The position numbers were made by a program, and so were the translations under genes. The notes beneath the pieces were generated by a model, which was given only the letters and a program-made list of their open reading frames with translations, searched no databases and was not told where the DNA came from. Below, piece by piece: positions 43,670 through 51,183 of a stretch of 64,000 bases of DNA. This DNA is from CAZWSE01 sp964636575 (GTDB lineage Bacteria > Pseudomonadota > Alphaproteobacteria > Rhodobacterales > Rhodobacteraceae), in assembly GCA_964636575.1 (NCBI GenBank), contig CAZWSE010000002.1, forward strand, positions 1 through 64,000, in the 5' to 3' direction. The number at the start of each line of letters is the position of its first letter. Position 1 is the first letter of the stretch.

Positions 43670-44179
43670 CTATTTGGCCCCCGTAATCCAGTTGGTATAT
43701 GGTCGCATATCGATGATCGCGCCTTTGGGATCGTTCAATCGCATAACCCCCATGAACAGCAGTTGGAATGCGAAGGCCACGACCAAGGCTCCGATCAGCA
43801 TGGCTGCCCAATTGCGCACCCCAAAGGCGAAGAGTGTGGCGATAAATGTGAAGATAAGTGCGACGAAGTATCCGAAGCCCCAGAAGAGCAGCACAAACAA
43901 AACGCCGCAGCCGATCACCGCAACGATGCGCTGTATGTCACTTTCGAGGAACCCGTAGCCTTCTTTGAGGTCTCCAGCGCGTCCTGTAAACGCGCGAAAT
44001 CCAAGCCAAAGGCCGCTGATCACCAAAGCGACCGCCAAAATCATTGGCATAGTCCGCGGGCCGACTGCCTCGCGGGATGTGTCGATGGTGAACGCTTGAA
44101 ATACGAAAAAGAGACCGACCAAGAGAACCGCCAGACTGACGCCGTATTCAACCTTGATCTTATAGTCTTTGTTGTCCAA
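43670..44179 (-). CDS. tctB: Tripartite tricarboxylate transporter small permease TctB
   Basis: 169 residues with four hydrophobic spans (about 13-30, 45-61, 80-115 as two, 123-141), the standard TctB topology. Placed between tctC and tctA, as in other TTT systems. Stop codon abuts the tctA start. Confidence 0.9.
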   Translation of the reverse strand: MDNKDYKIKVEYGVSLAVLLVGLFFVFQAFTIDTSREAVGPRTMPMILAVALVISGLWLGFRAFTGRAGDLKEGYGFLESDIQRIVAVIGCGVLFVLLFWGFGYFVALIFTFIATLFAFGVRNWAAMLIGALVVAFAFQLLFMGVMRLNDPKGAIIDMRPYTNWITGAK

Positions 44180-44231
44180 CTGCCCTGCCCCCTAGGTCCG
44201 TTGTTGCAGTGCGTCGGTGCACATACAAAAC

Positions 44232-44257
44232 GGGGCAAGCCCGTGTGGGCTCGCCCC
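44232..44257 (-). terminator. Intercistronic hairpin between tctC and tctB
   Basis: GGGGC-AA-GCCC and GGGC-TC-GCCCC pair around a GTGT loop (plus-strand view), 20 bp after the tctC stop. On the minus strand it is followed by GTTTTG, a weak U-tract. It should act as a partial terminator or 3' stabiliser, so that binding protein exceeds permease. Confidence 0.65.
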
Positions 44258-44276
44258 TTATGCGTGGTTGCAAGCC

Positions 44277-45251
44277 TTACTGGTTTGCAATGATCTCAGC
44301 GACAACTGGGCCCATGACTTCGAACATGACGTCTTGTGCTGCGGTTGCGTCTGCTGCGTTGGTGTAGAACGATGCCAGATCGTTTTTACCCATGTAACGC
44401 TGGTAGCCTTTGAGACCTGCGATGGTTTCAATCGCAGCACCTACGTCAGCTTTCACCTCATCGGAAACACCCTTAGGTGCGAAAAGGCACATCAAACCAG
44501 TGAATTCGATCCCATCGGTGCCTTGCTCGCCAAATGTTGGCAGGTCAGGCGCCATTGGGTCACGCTCTGCACCGGCGGAGGCCAATGCTTTGATGTCTGC
44601 CTCAAAGCCAGGAATCGTGTTCACACCGCCGAAGACCGCGTCAACAGACTGCGATACCAAAGCCGCACGTGCTTTCGAGCCGCCTTTGAACGGTACTTTC
44701 TTGTGGCTGATGCCGTTGGCGTCGAAGAACACGTGGCCGATGGTGGCGTGCATGGTTGCCGCACCGGATGTGCCCCATGTGATTGTCTCACCGGATTCCT
44801 TTGCGTTCGCGATGAATTCGGCCATGTCTTTTGCAGGGTTCGACGCATGCACTTGAAGCGATGTCACCAGTTGCGATGCACAGCCCAAGTTCTCAAAATC
44901 GTCTGGGATGTGGTACGGACGTTCGTCGCCTTTCGCCAGCTCACCCGCGATGAATGTACCGATGTTGATCATGTAGAGCGTGTGGCCGTCGCGGTCTTCG
45001 TCCAGCACTGCGGATGCAGCTTTCTGGCCGGATGCGCCTGGCAGGTTGACGATATAGGCTGGCAACCCGTTCATGGATGGTGCTTCGTGTACGTAAGACG
45101 CGAACCCACGTGCAGTGGTGTCTGTCCCGCCGCCAGCTGAAAAGCCGACCATGATTTTGATTGGTTTCTCTGGATAGTCGGCCAAAGCTGCGCCGCCAGT
45201 GATCATTGATGCTGCGGCAACGCCTGCAGCGACTTTCTTAGAAATGTTCAT
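44277..45251 (-). CDS. tctC: Tripartite tricarboxylate transporter receptor TctC (Bug family)
   Basis: 324 residues from ATG 45251 with GGGAGAG upstream; in-frame codons before it run into the intergenic region. Signal peptide to about AALA-DYPEKP, then KIMVGFSAGGGTDTTAR, the Bug-family ligand loop. Ligands of the family are di- and tricarboxylates and aromatic acids; the ligand here is unknown. First gene of the minus-strand series and divergent from a CoA transferase (152 bp between starts). Confidence 0.92.
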   Translation of the reverse strand: MNISKKVAAGVAAASMITGGAALADYPEKPIKIMVGFSAGGGTDTTARGFASYVHEAPSMNGLPAYIVNLPGASGQKAASAVLDEDRDGHTLYMINIGTFIAGELAKGDERPYHIPDDFENLGCASQLVTSLQVHASNPAKDMAEFIANAKESGETITWGTSGAATMHATIGHVFFDANGISHKKVPFKGGSKARAALVSQSVDAVFGGVNTIPGFEADIKALASAGAERDPMAPDLPTFGEQGTDGIEFTGLMCLFAPKGVSDEVKADVGAAIETIAGLKGYQRYMGKNDLASFYTNAADATAAQDVMFEVMGPVVAEIIANQ

Positions 45252-45403
45252 GTTTTCTCTCCCATTGGTCGTATGAGAAAACATCTTGCACCGCCGATTG
45301 TAAAGATTTTTTTGGCCCGCTTTCCGACCCTTTGGGCAAAAACCGCCCTTGTTTGGAACGGCGAAATCATTTTCACTTTGTCCACCCATAAAATGAGGCC
45401 CCT

Positions 45404-46564
45404 ATGTCAGCGACCCACCCTTTTGAAGACCTACGTGTCATCGACTTTACGCATGTTCTGGCTGGCCCCGCCTGCGCCTACTATTTGGGCCTTCTCGGCG
45501 CGGATGTGATCAAGGTCGAATCCGCATCCAAGGGCGACGCGATCCGGCATCGTGGCGGGTCTGATGCGCAAGCGGCAAGTATCGGCATGAGCACATCATA
45601 CCTGACCCAAGGCGCCGGAAAGAGGTCGATCGCACTGGATTTGGAAACCGAAAACGGGCAGGCCATTCTGCATGATCTTTTGGCCTGTGCGGACGTTTTG
45701 GTCGAGAACCATTTGCCTGAGACCATGCGGCGTTTGGGGCTGGATGAGGATACCATAAAAGCGCGGCACCCCCATTTGATCCACTGCGCCATGACCGGCT
45801 ATGGGCGCGGTGGCCCGCAAGAAAACACGCCCGCCTATGACGTGAACATCCAAGCCGCCTGCGGGTTGATGGATGCAACCGGCACCCAAGACAGCGGTCC
45901 GATCCGCACGGGTGCTCCTGTTTTGGATTACGCAACTGCGCTTGCAGCAAGCTTCGCGATTTCAGCAGCGCTTTTTGCGCGGACGTCTACGGGGCAAGGC
46001 ACGTTCATAGATGTGTCGATGTTGGAAACAGGACTTAGCTTGATGAGTTCCACGACGACGGACTACCTGAAAACCGGTAATGCACCGCAAAGGCGCGGCA
46101 ATCTGGCCAACAGCAGGTCTCCGGGCGCGGGTAGCTTTCCGTGCAAAGACGGTGTGATCTCACTGGGGGTGAACGAGGACAGCCACTTTGAAAGTCTGGC
46201 TGTTGCATTAAACCGGTCCGATTGGCTGAGCGATCCGCAGTTTGATACCCGCGCGGCGCGCAAAGAAAACGCGGGCGCGCTGGCCGACCTGATAGAGGCC
46301 GCGCTTTCCAAGCAGTCTGCCCATACATGGGAACCGATCTTGCAATCTGCCGGCGTGCCCTGCGCAAGGTTGCGCAGCTTGCCGGAGGCATTGGCGTCGG
46401 ACCAAGTCAAAACGCGGGCCTACATCCAAACTTTGGAAGATGGGATACAGGTGCCGACGCTGCCTTTCCGGTTGGGTGGCGCGACTGAATACACACCAGC
46501 CTCGCCTGCGCCGACCCACGGGGCGCAGACGGAAGAGATCATTGATTGGCTGTCCAAGGCATGA
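45404..46564 (+). CDS. CaiB/BaiF (class III) CoA transferase, second copy
   Basis: 386 residues. FEDLRVIDFTHVLAGP opening and catalytic D175 in GAPVLDYATAL. Divergent from tctC, so probably co-regulated and possibly acting on the same imported acid, or on a later intermediate. Only distantly similar to the copy at 38101-39294 (different motifs around the nucleophile), so the two should have different acceptors. Overlaps the next gene by 4 bp. Confidence 0.87.
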   Translation: MSATHPFEDLRVIDFTHVLAGPACAYYLGLLGADVIKVESASKGDAIRHRGGSDAQAASIGMSTSYLTQGAGKRSIALDLETENGQAILHDLLACADVLVENHLPETMRRLGLDEDTIKARHPHLIHCAMTGYGRGGPQENTPAYDVNIQAACGLMDATGTQDSGPIRTGAPVLDYATALAASFAISAALFARTSTGQGTFIDVSMLETGLSLMSSTTTDYLKTGNAPQRRGNLANSRSPGAGSFPCKDGVISLGVNEDSHFESLAVALNRSDWLSDPQFDTRAARKENAGALADLIEAALSKQSAHTWEPILQSAGVPCARLRSLPEALASDQVKTRAYIQTLEDGIQVPTLPFRLGGATEYTPASPAPTHGAQTEEIIDWLSKA

Positions 46565-46935
46565 CACCCGCCGAGGCCGCCCTTGGAGTTATGGACGCAC
46601 ATATCACTGCGCTTAATGCGCATGATGAAACTGCACTGGCCCGCACGCTCCACTTCCCACATATGCGGCTGAGCGGTTCGAACCTGAAAACGTGGGACAG
46701 TCCCGACAGCTATTTCAAAGATTTCCGATCACGGGCGGGGTCAGATTGGGAGCGGTCCGAGTTTGCGGACATTCAAGTCCTGCAAGCTGATGCCACGAAG
46801 GTACATTTAGACGCTCAGATCAACCGGTACGATGCGCATGCACGACAAATTTCTAGCTTTCGATCCTTGTGGGTCATAACCTTTGAACACGGGTATTGGG
46901 CGGCCAAGTTCAGGTCGTCGTTCGCGGCGCAGTGA
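46561..46935 (+). CDS. Small NTF2-like (SnoaL-type) protein of unknown function
   Basis: 124 residues from ATG 46561, which overlaps the preceding stop (ATGA). The alpha+beta pattern AALGVMDAHITALNAHDETALARTL at the N-terminus (split here only by loops) and the C-terminal strand SLWVITFEHGYWAAKFRSS suggest a cone-shaped NTF2 fold, used for small-molecule binding, isomerisation or hydration. No catalytic residues assigned. Followed by an MBL-fold gene after 13 bp. Confidence 0.6.
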   Translation: MTPAEAALGVMDAHITALNAHDETALARTLHFPHMRLSGSNLKTWDSPDSYFKDFRSRAGSDWERSEFADIQVLQADATKVHLDAQINRYDAHARQISSFRSLWVITFEHGYWAAKFRSSFAAQ

Positions 46936-46948
46936 AAGGATCAGCACA

Positions 46949-47833
46949 ATGAAAGTCACACTTCTTGGCACGGGGTCACCGGTTCCAATGCTAAATCGGG
47001 CGAGTTCGGGCTATGTGGTCGAGTTCGGCGATGAGATGCTAGTGTTTGATCATGGCGGCGGTGCGCATGAAAACTTCTTGCGGGCCGGCAAGCGCGCGGT
47101 CGATCTGAAAACAGTCTTCTTTTCGCATCTGCATACGGATCACTGTCTGGATTACCCGCGCCTTGTGCACAGCCGTTGGGATCAAGGTGCAGGTCAAATT
47201 CCCGACCTTGATGTTTACGCACCCGCCTACATGCAGCGTATGACCGATCTTTTGTTCGGGGATCACGGGGTTTATCACAATGATCTGGACGGGCGGATGA
47301 ACTCCGAAGGCAGCCAAAGGGTTTATCTCAATCGGGGCGGCACTCTGCCACGGGCGCGGCCTAACCCGAACATCACGCCGCTTTACGACGGACAGGTTAT
47401 CACATCGGACAACTGGAAAGTCACCGTGCGCGAAGTGCTGCACCAACCCGGTCAGATCGAACCCTATGCCTTCCGACTTGAAACCGCGGAAGGGGTGTTG
47501 GTCTATTCGGGGGATACCGGCCCATGTGATGCGATAGAGGAGCTTGCGCAAGGTGCCGATATGCTGATCCATATGTGCTACTTTGTGTCTGGTTCTTTCT
47601 TGAAGCCGGATCAGAAACTGACCTCATCGGGACATCTTGAAGCTGCGCGCACTGCCGCAAAGGCCGGTGTTAAAACACTGGTTGCTACGCATTTTACTCC
47701 GCAAATGGACGCGCTGGGCGTTAAGGAAAAGTGTTTGGCAGAGATGCGTGAAATCTATGACGGTCGGATCATCTGGGGTGAAGATCTTATGGAAATTCCG
47801 CTCGAAGAAACGGACGTACCTCACGCTGGTTAG
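46949..47833 (+). CDS. Metallo-beta-lactamase-fold hydrolase, RNase Z/arylsulfatase-like branch
   Basis: 294 residues from ATG 46949 (AAAGGA site). Metal motif SHLHTDHCLD with H60, H62, D64 and H65, then YSGDTGPC and ATHFTP supply the remaining ligands. The pattern LLGTGSPVP at the N-terminus is as in RNase Z-like and small-molecule ester hydrolases. Because a true RNase Z is a housekeeping gene and this one lies with CoA-transferase genes, hydrolysis of a thioester, lactone or sulfate ester is more likely. Confidence 0.82.
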   Translation: MKVTLLGTGSPVPMLNRASSGYVVEFGDEMLVFDHGGGAHENFLRAGKRAVDLKTVFFSHLHTDHCLDYPRLVHSRWDQGAGQIPDLDVYAPAYMQRMTDLLFGDHGVYHNDLDGRMNSEGSQRVYLNRGGTLPRARPNPNITPLYDGQVITSDNWKVTVREVLHQPGQIEPYAFRLETAEGVLVYSGDTGPCDAIEELAQGADMLIHMCYFVSGSFLKPDQKLTSSGHLEAARTAAKAGVKTLVATHFTPQMDALGVKEKCLAEMREIYDGRIIWGEDLMEIPLEETDVPHAG

Positions 47834-47845
47834 GGCTGCCACACC

Positions 47846-48130
47846 TCACGCTGTTTCGTAGGTTTCAACCACCTTGTTATGCACCATGTCTGCAACCGCT
47901 GCGTCAAAGGTTTGGAAATGATCGCTTTCTAAGTGGACCTGAAACGCGGCCTTGTTGGCGTACTTTTCATAAAGAAACAGCCTGTTTTCCAACGGGTCCG
48001 GCAGGCAGACGTCAAACACGAGACAGCCATTTTCAAGCTTGAGCGAGTTCTCTGCCTGTTGGCGCATTAGGGGCAAAAAGGTTTCCATCTGCCCGGGCTT
48101 GGTTTCAAAGGTGACGCAGACAACATACAT
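47846..48130 (-). CDS. ABM-fold small protein (YgiN/antibiotic monooxygenase-like)
   Basis: 94 residues of the dimeric ferredoxin-like ABM fold: VVCVTFETKPGQMETFLPLM, the conserved N-terminal strand and helix, and LFLYEKYANKAAF-HLES-HF in the middle. Members are quinol monooxygenases or degrade small autoinducers and heme; no cofactor is needed. The start overlaps the stop of the dehydrogenase gene by 1 bp, so the two are coupled. Confidence 0.78.
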   Translation of the reverse strand: MYVVCVTFETKPGQMETFLPLMRQQAENSLKLENGCLVFDVCLPDPLENRLFLYEKYANKAAFQVHLESDHFQTFDAAVADMVHNKVVETYETA

Positions 48131-49221
48131 CAGAGCCGGTCCAGTACGGCTTGAGTTACGGCCTTGGTGCCCATGTTGCCCCCGAACTCCACCGGGCGTA
48201 GGGCGTTTTCGACAAAACCCTGATCGACGGCTTGTTCGATCCGCAAAGCCGCTTCTTCAAAGCGGGCATTGCCTGTTTTCTCGAAGAGAAAATCTAACAT
48301 CAAACCGCCGCTTAGAATGGCTGCCAGCGGGTTGGCTTTGTCTTGCCCCATGATGTCAGGCGCGGACCCGTGCGCCGGTTGGAACAGCCCAGTGTCATCC
48401 CCGATTTCCGCGCAAGCTGCCATGCCCATGCCGCCCACTAGCCCGCCTGCAAGGTCGGACAGAATATCCCCGAACATGTTTTCCATGACCATCACATCAT
48501 AGTCCCAAGGGTTGCGGATAAGGTTCAAGGCCTGCGCATCGACATAGGCATAATCCGTTTCGATATCTGCATAACCAGGTGCTATTTCGTCGAAGATTTT
48601 GCGGAAGAAGGCCATCGACGCAAAGACGTTGGCTTTGTCTACGCAGGTCAGCCTGCCCTGTTTGCCGCGCGCCTTGCGCTTTTGCGCCAGCTTGAACCCG
48701 AAGTGATGCAGTTTTTCAGTGGTCGGTCGGCTGATCCGCAGGGTTTCGCGGACTTCGGTGTCGCCGATGATCTCGCTGCGTCCGTGAACGGCGGCGGAAT
48801 AGAACAGCCCTTCGGTGGATTCGCGTAGGATGATCATATCAATCCCTGCCGCGCGTGGGTCGGCCAGCCGTTGCGGCGCGTTGGGGTAGGCTTTGACCGG
48901 TCGAACGCCTGCATAAAGCCCGTATTTGTCCCGCAAGCGCAGGTGCGGTGAAATCTCTGTTCCGTCCTTTTGCCTGACAGAAGGCAGCCCGATTGCGCCC
49001 AGAAAAATGGCGTCCGCCGTGCCGACTTTTTCTTCGCCACCTTTCTCTATGTCTTGACCGGTTTCCGCGTAGTATCCTGCCCCAGCTTTGGTTTCTTCAA
49101 CTGAAAGCGCGCATTCCCCCACGGCCGCGCAGGCGGCCTGCGCTACTGCGATTGCCGCTTCCGAGACATCAATCCCGATCCCGTCTCCTTTGATCAAGGC
49201 TATATGTGCGGCTTTGGTCAT
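48130..49221 (-). CDS. Isocitrate/isopropylmalate dehydrogenase family protein
   Basis: 363 residues from ATG 49221. RESTEGLFY, the metal/substrate segment VMENMFGDILSDLAGGLVGG and the NAD-binding loop HGSAPDIMGQDKANP identify a beta-decarboxylating dehydrogenase. Not in a leu operon, so a tartrate-, homoisocitrate- or 3-alkylmalate-type substrate is more likely than leucine synthesis. 41 bp after the preceding MBL-fold gene; the ABM gene follows. Confidence 0.83.
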   Translation of the reverse strand: MTKAAHIALIKGDGIGIDVSEAAIAVAQAACAAVGECALSVEETKAGAGYYAETGQDIEKGGEEKVGTADAIFLGAIGLPSVRQKDGTEISPHLRLRDKYGLYAGVRPVKAYPNAPQRLADPRAAGIDMIILRESTEGLFYSAAVHGRSEIIGDTEVRETLRISRPTTEKLHHFGFKLAQKRKARGKQGRLTCVDKANVFASMAFFRKIFDEIAPGYADIETDYAYVDAQALNLIRNPWDYDVMVMENMFGDILSDLAGGLVGGMGMAACAEIGDDTGLFQPAHGSAPDIMGQDKANPLAAILSGGLMLDFLFEKTGNARFEEAALRIEQAVDQGFVENALRPVEFGGNMGTKAVTQAVLDRL

Positions 49222-49262
49222 GTCTGTATTCCGTTGTTTCGTATGATTTGCGTCTCGTTCGG

Positions 49263-50063
49263 TCACGATAAGGCCGAGATCGGCCCTTTGTCCAACCGCC
49301 AAACAAAGCCTGAGGTGCCCACAGCGGGAAAGTGTTTTGCTACCAAAGGGTCATGCCCCGGAATGATCCGATCCGCTGACCCCGCCAGAGACAAGAGCGT
49401 GTCATACCCTTTCAGCATCGGCTCCAGATCTACCACAATCGGAAAGGGTTTTCGCTGCATCAGGTTTTCGTAGTAGTGTGCTGCATCCGAGGCGAGGCAA
49501 AGCGGTCCGTTTTCGGTATCGACTTCTACGATTTGCAGCCCACGTGAATGCCCGCCCACACAATGGACCCGCACACCCGGCGCCACTTGTCCTGATCCGT
49601 CATGGAACACAACGCGGCCCCCATAAACGTGTCTGACCATGTCGCACACGTGGTCTGCAGTGAACGGCATTTGGAGTGTGTCGTGACACATGCAAGGGCC
49701 GGTCGCGTAGGCCATTTCAGCCTCTTGCAGATGAAAGGTCGCGTTTGGATATCGATCTAGTCCCCCTGCATGATCGTAGTGCAGATGCGTGATGATCACC
49801 GTATCGACCGTTTCGGCATCTGCCCCCACGGCTTCGATGGCGCGTGCGGGATCACGCAGGATTGGGCGGTCACGGCGTGTGGCCTCAGCCGCGTCATATC
49901 CGGTGTCGACGACGATCTTGCGCGTTCCGTTGTCGAGCACCCAAACCGAATAGTCCATGCCATGCGGCGCAGACGGATGATCGTCAAAGATGAAACTGTC
50001 CGCGCGGGTTCTTGTGTTGCGCTCTGCGTATTTCACGCAATAGACTTCCCAAGTGTCACGCAC
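49263..50063 (-). CDS. Metallo-beta-lactamase-fold lactonase-like protein (AHL lactonase branch)
   Basis: 266 residues from a GTG at 50063 with AAAGGA 7 bases upstream; the frame stays open to 50243 but that would overlap the divergent gene. Opening DTWEVYCVKYAERNTRT then THLHYDHAGG, GGHS, SDAAHYY and PGHDPLV, the metal ligands of the AHL-lactonase/AttM type. It may open a lactone formed in the nearby pathway or inactivate acyl-homoserine lactones. Confidence 0.78.
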   Translation of the reverse strand: MRDTWEVYCVKYAERNTRTRADSFIFDDHPSAPHGMDYSVWVLDNGTRKIVVDTGYDAAEATRRDRPILRDPARAIEAVGADAETVDTVIITHLHYDHAGGLDRYPNATFHLQEAEMAYATGPCMCHDTLQMPFTADHVCDMVRHVYGGRVVFHDGSGQVAPGVRVHCVGGHSRGLQIVEVDTENGPLCLASDAAHYYENLMQRKPFPIVVDLEPMLKGYDTLLSLAGSADRIIPGHDPLVAKHFPAVGTSGFVWRLDKGPISALS

Positions 50064-50151
50064 GCCGCTGTCCTTTCCGCTGAGGTCACGCCGAACTCTA
50101 GGCAATCGCGGGTCAAAGACAACGGTGAAACCGAACATGAGGCCACGCCCT

Positions 50152-51183
50152 ATGACCAAACCGCTGACTGTTGCTGTAATCGGGCTTGGGTACTTCAGCC
50201 AGTTCCACCTGAACGCATGGGCTGCCCACAAAGACGTTGGCACGGTCGTGGTGACGGACCCGGATGCAAACCGGTGTGAATGGGCAAACGATGGGTACGG
50301 CGTCCAAAGCTACCCTGATCTTGAGGCGCTGCTTGCCGATCATTCGCCTGACATCGTCGACATCATCGCACCGCCACCTGCGCATGCTGACCTGATAACC
50401 AAACTGGCCATCCTTGGGGGAACCGTGATCTGCCAGAAACCCTTTTGCACATCCCTTGAGGAAGCCGAGCAGACAACCGCTTTGGCCCGCGAAACGAGCA
50501 CTACGCTTATCATCCATGAGAACTTTCGCTTTCAGCCGTGGCATCGGACTATCAAGGCCTTCATCGATGAAGGTCACTTAGGTCAGATCTATCAATGCCG
50601 GTTTGCGTTGCGACCTGGTGACGGGCAAGGGCCTGATGCCTACCTGTCCCGCCAACCCGCCTTTCGCGACATGCCGCGGCTTTTGGTGCATGAAACGGGG
50701 GTGCATTTTGTCGATCTGTTCCGCTGGCTTTTCGGGGAAATTGAAGACGTCTATGCCGATCTGAGACAGCTGAACCCAGTGCTGGCCGGAGAAGATGCAG
50801 GGATGATGATCCTCAACCACACAGGCGGGGTGCAAAGCCTGTTTGACGGGAACAGGCTGAGCGATCACGCCACGGACAACCCACGCCGGACGATGGGCGA
50901 AATGACGATTGAGGGCGAGAACGGGGTTCTGTCTTTGAACGGCGCAGGTGAGGTTAGCTTTCGGGCCAAAGATAGTATGACCTTGCAGACCATCCCGCTG
51001 TGCGCGGCCATTGATGACGCCAGCTTTGGCGGTGGGTGCGTCGCTGCGTTGATTGATCATGTGGTGGCCGCAACGTGTGGCCAAGGCACGATTGAAAACA
51101 CAGCCGCCGACTATCTGCCCGTGATCCGCGCAACAGAAGCCGCTTACCGATCCGCAACGGAGGGGCGCAAGATTACGCTCTAG
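50152..51183 (+). CDS. Gfo/Idh/MocA-family NAD(P)-dependent oxidoreductase
   Basis: 343 residues from ATG 50152. Rossmann opening TVAVIGLGYFSQFHLNAW and the catalytic-lysine segment VICQKPFCTS (EKP replaced by QKP). Typical members oxidise sugars, inositols or related polyols. Divergent from the lactonase-like gene with 88 bp between starts; a dehydrogenase and lactonase pair is common in aldose oxidation, so a sugar-acid route is possible. Its stop abuts the stop of the mscS-like gene. Confidence 0.82.
   Translation: MTKPLTVAVIGLGYFSQFHLNAWAAHKDVGTVVVTDPDANRCEWANDGYGVQSYPDLEALLADHSPDIVDIIAPPPAHADLITKLAILGGTVICQKPFCTSLEEAEQTTALARETSTTLIIHENFRFQPWHRTIKAFIDEGHLGQIYQCRFALRPGDGQGPDAYLSRQPAFRDMPRLLVHETGVHFVDLFRWLFGEIEDVYADLRQLNPVLAGEDAGMMILNHTGGVQSLFDGNRLSDHATDNPRRTMGEMTIEGENGVLSLNGAGEVSFRAKDSMTLQTIPLCAAIDDASFGGGCVAALIDHVVAATCGQGTIENTAADYLPVIRATEAAYRSATEGRKITL

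Noticed and set aside
46949..47833. Housekeeping RNase Z
   Set aside because: The metal motif fits, but the location in a catabolic cluster and missing exosite make a small-molecule hydrolase more likely.
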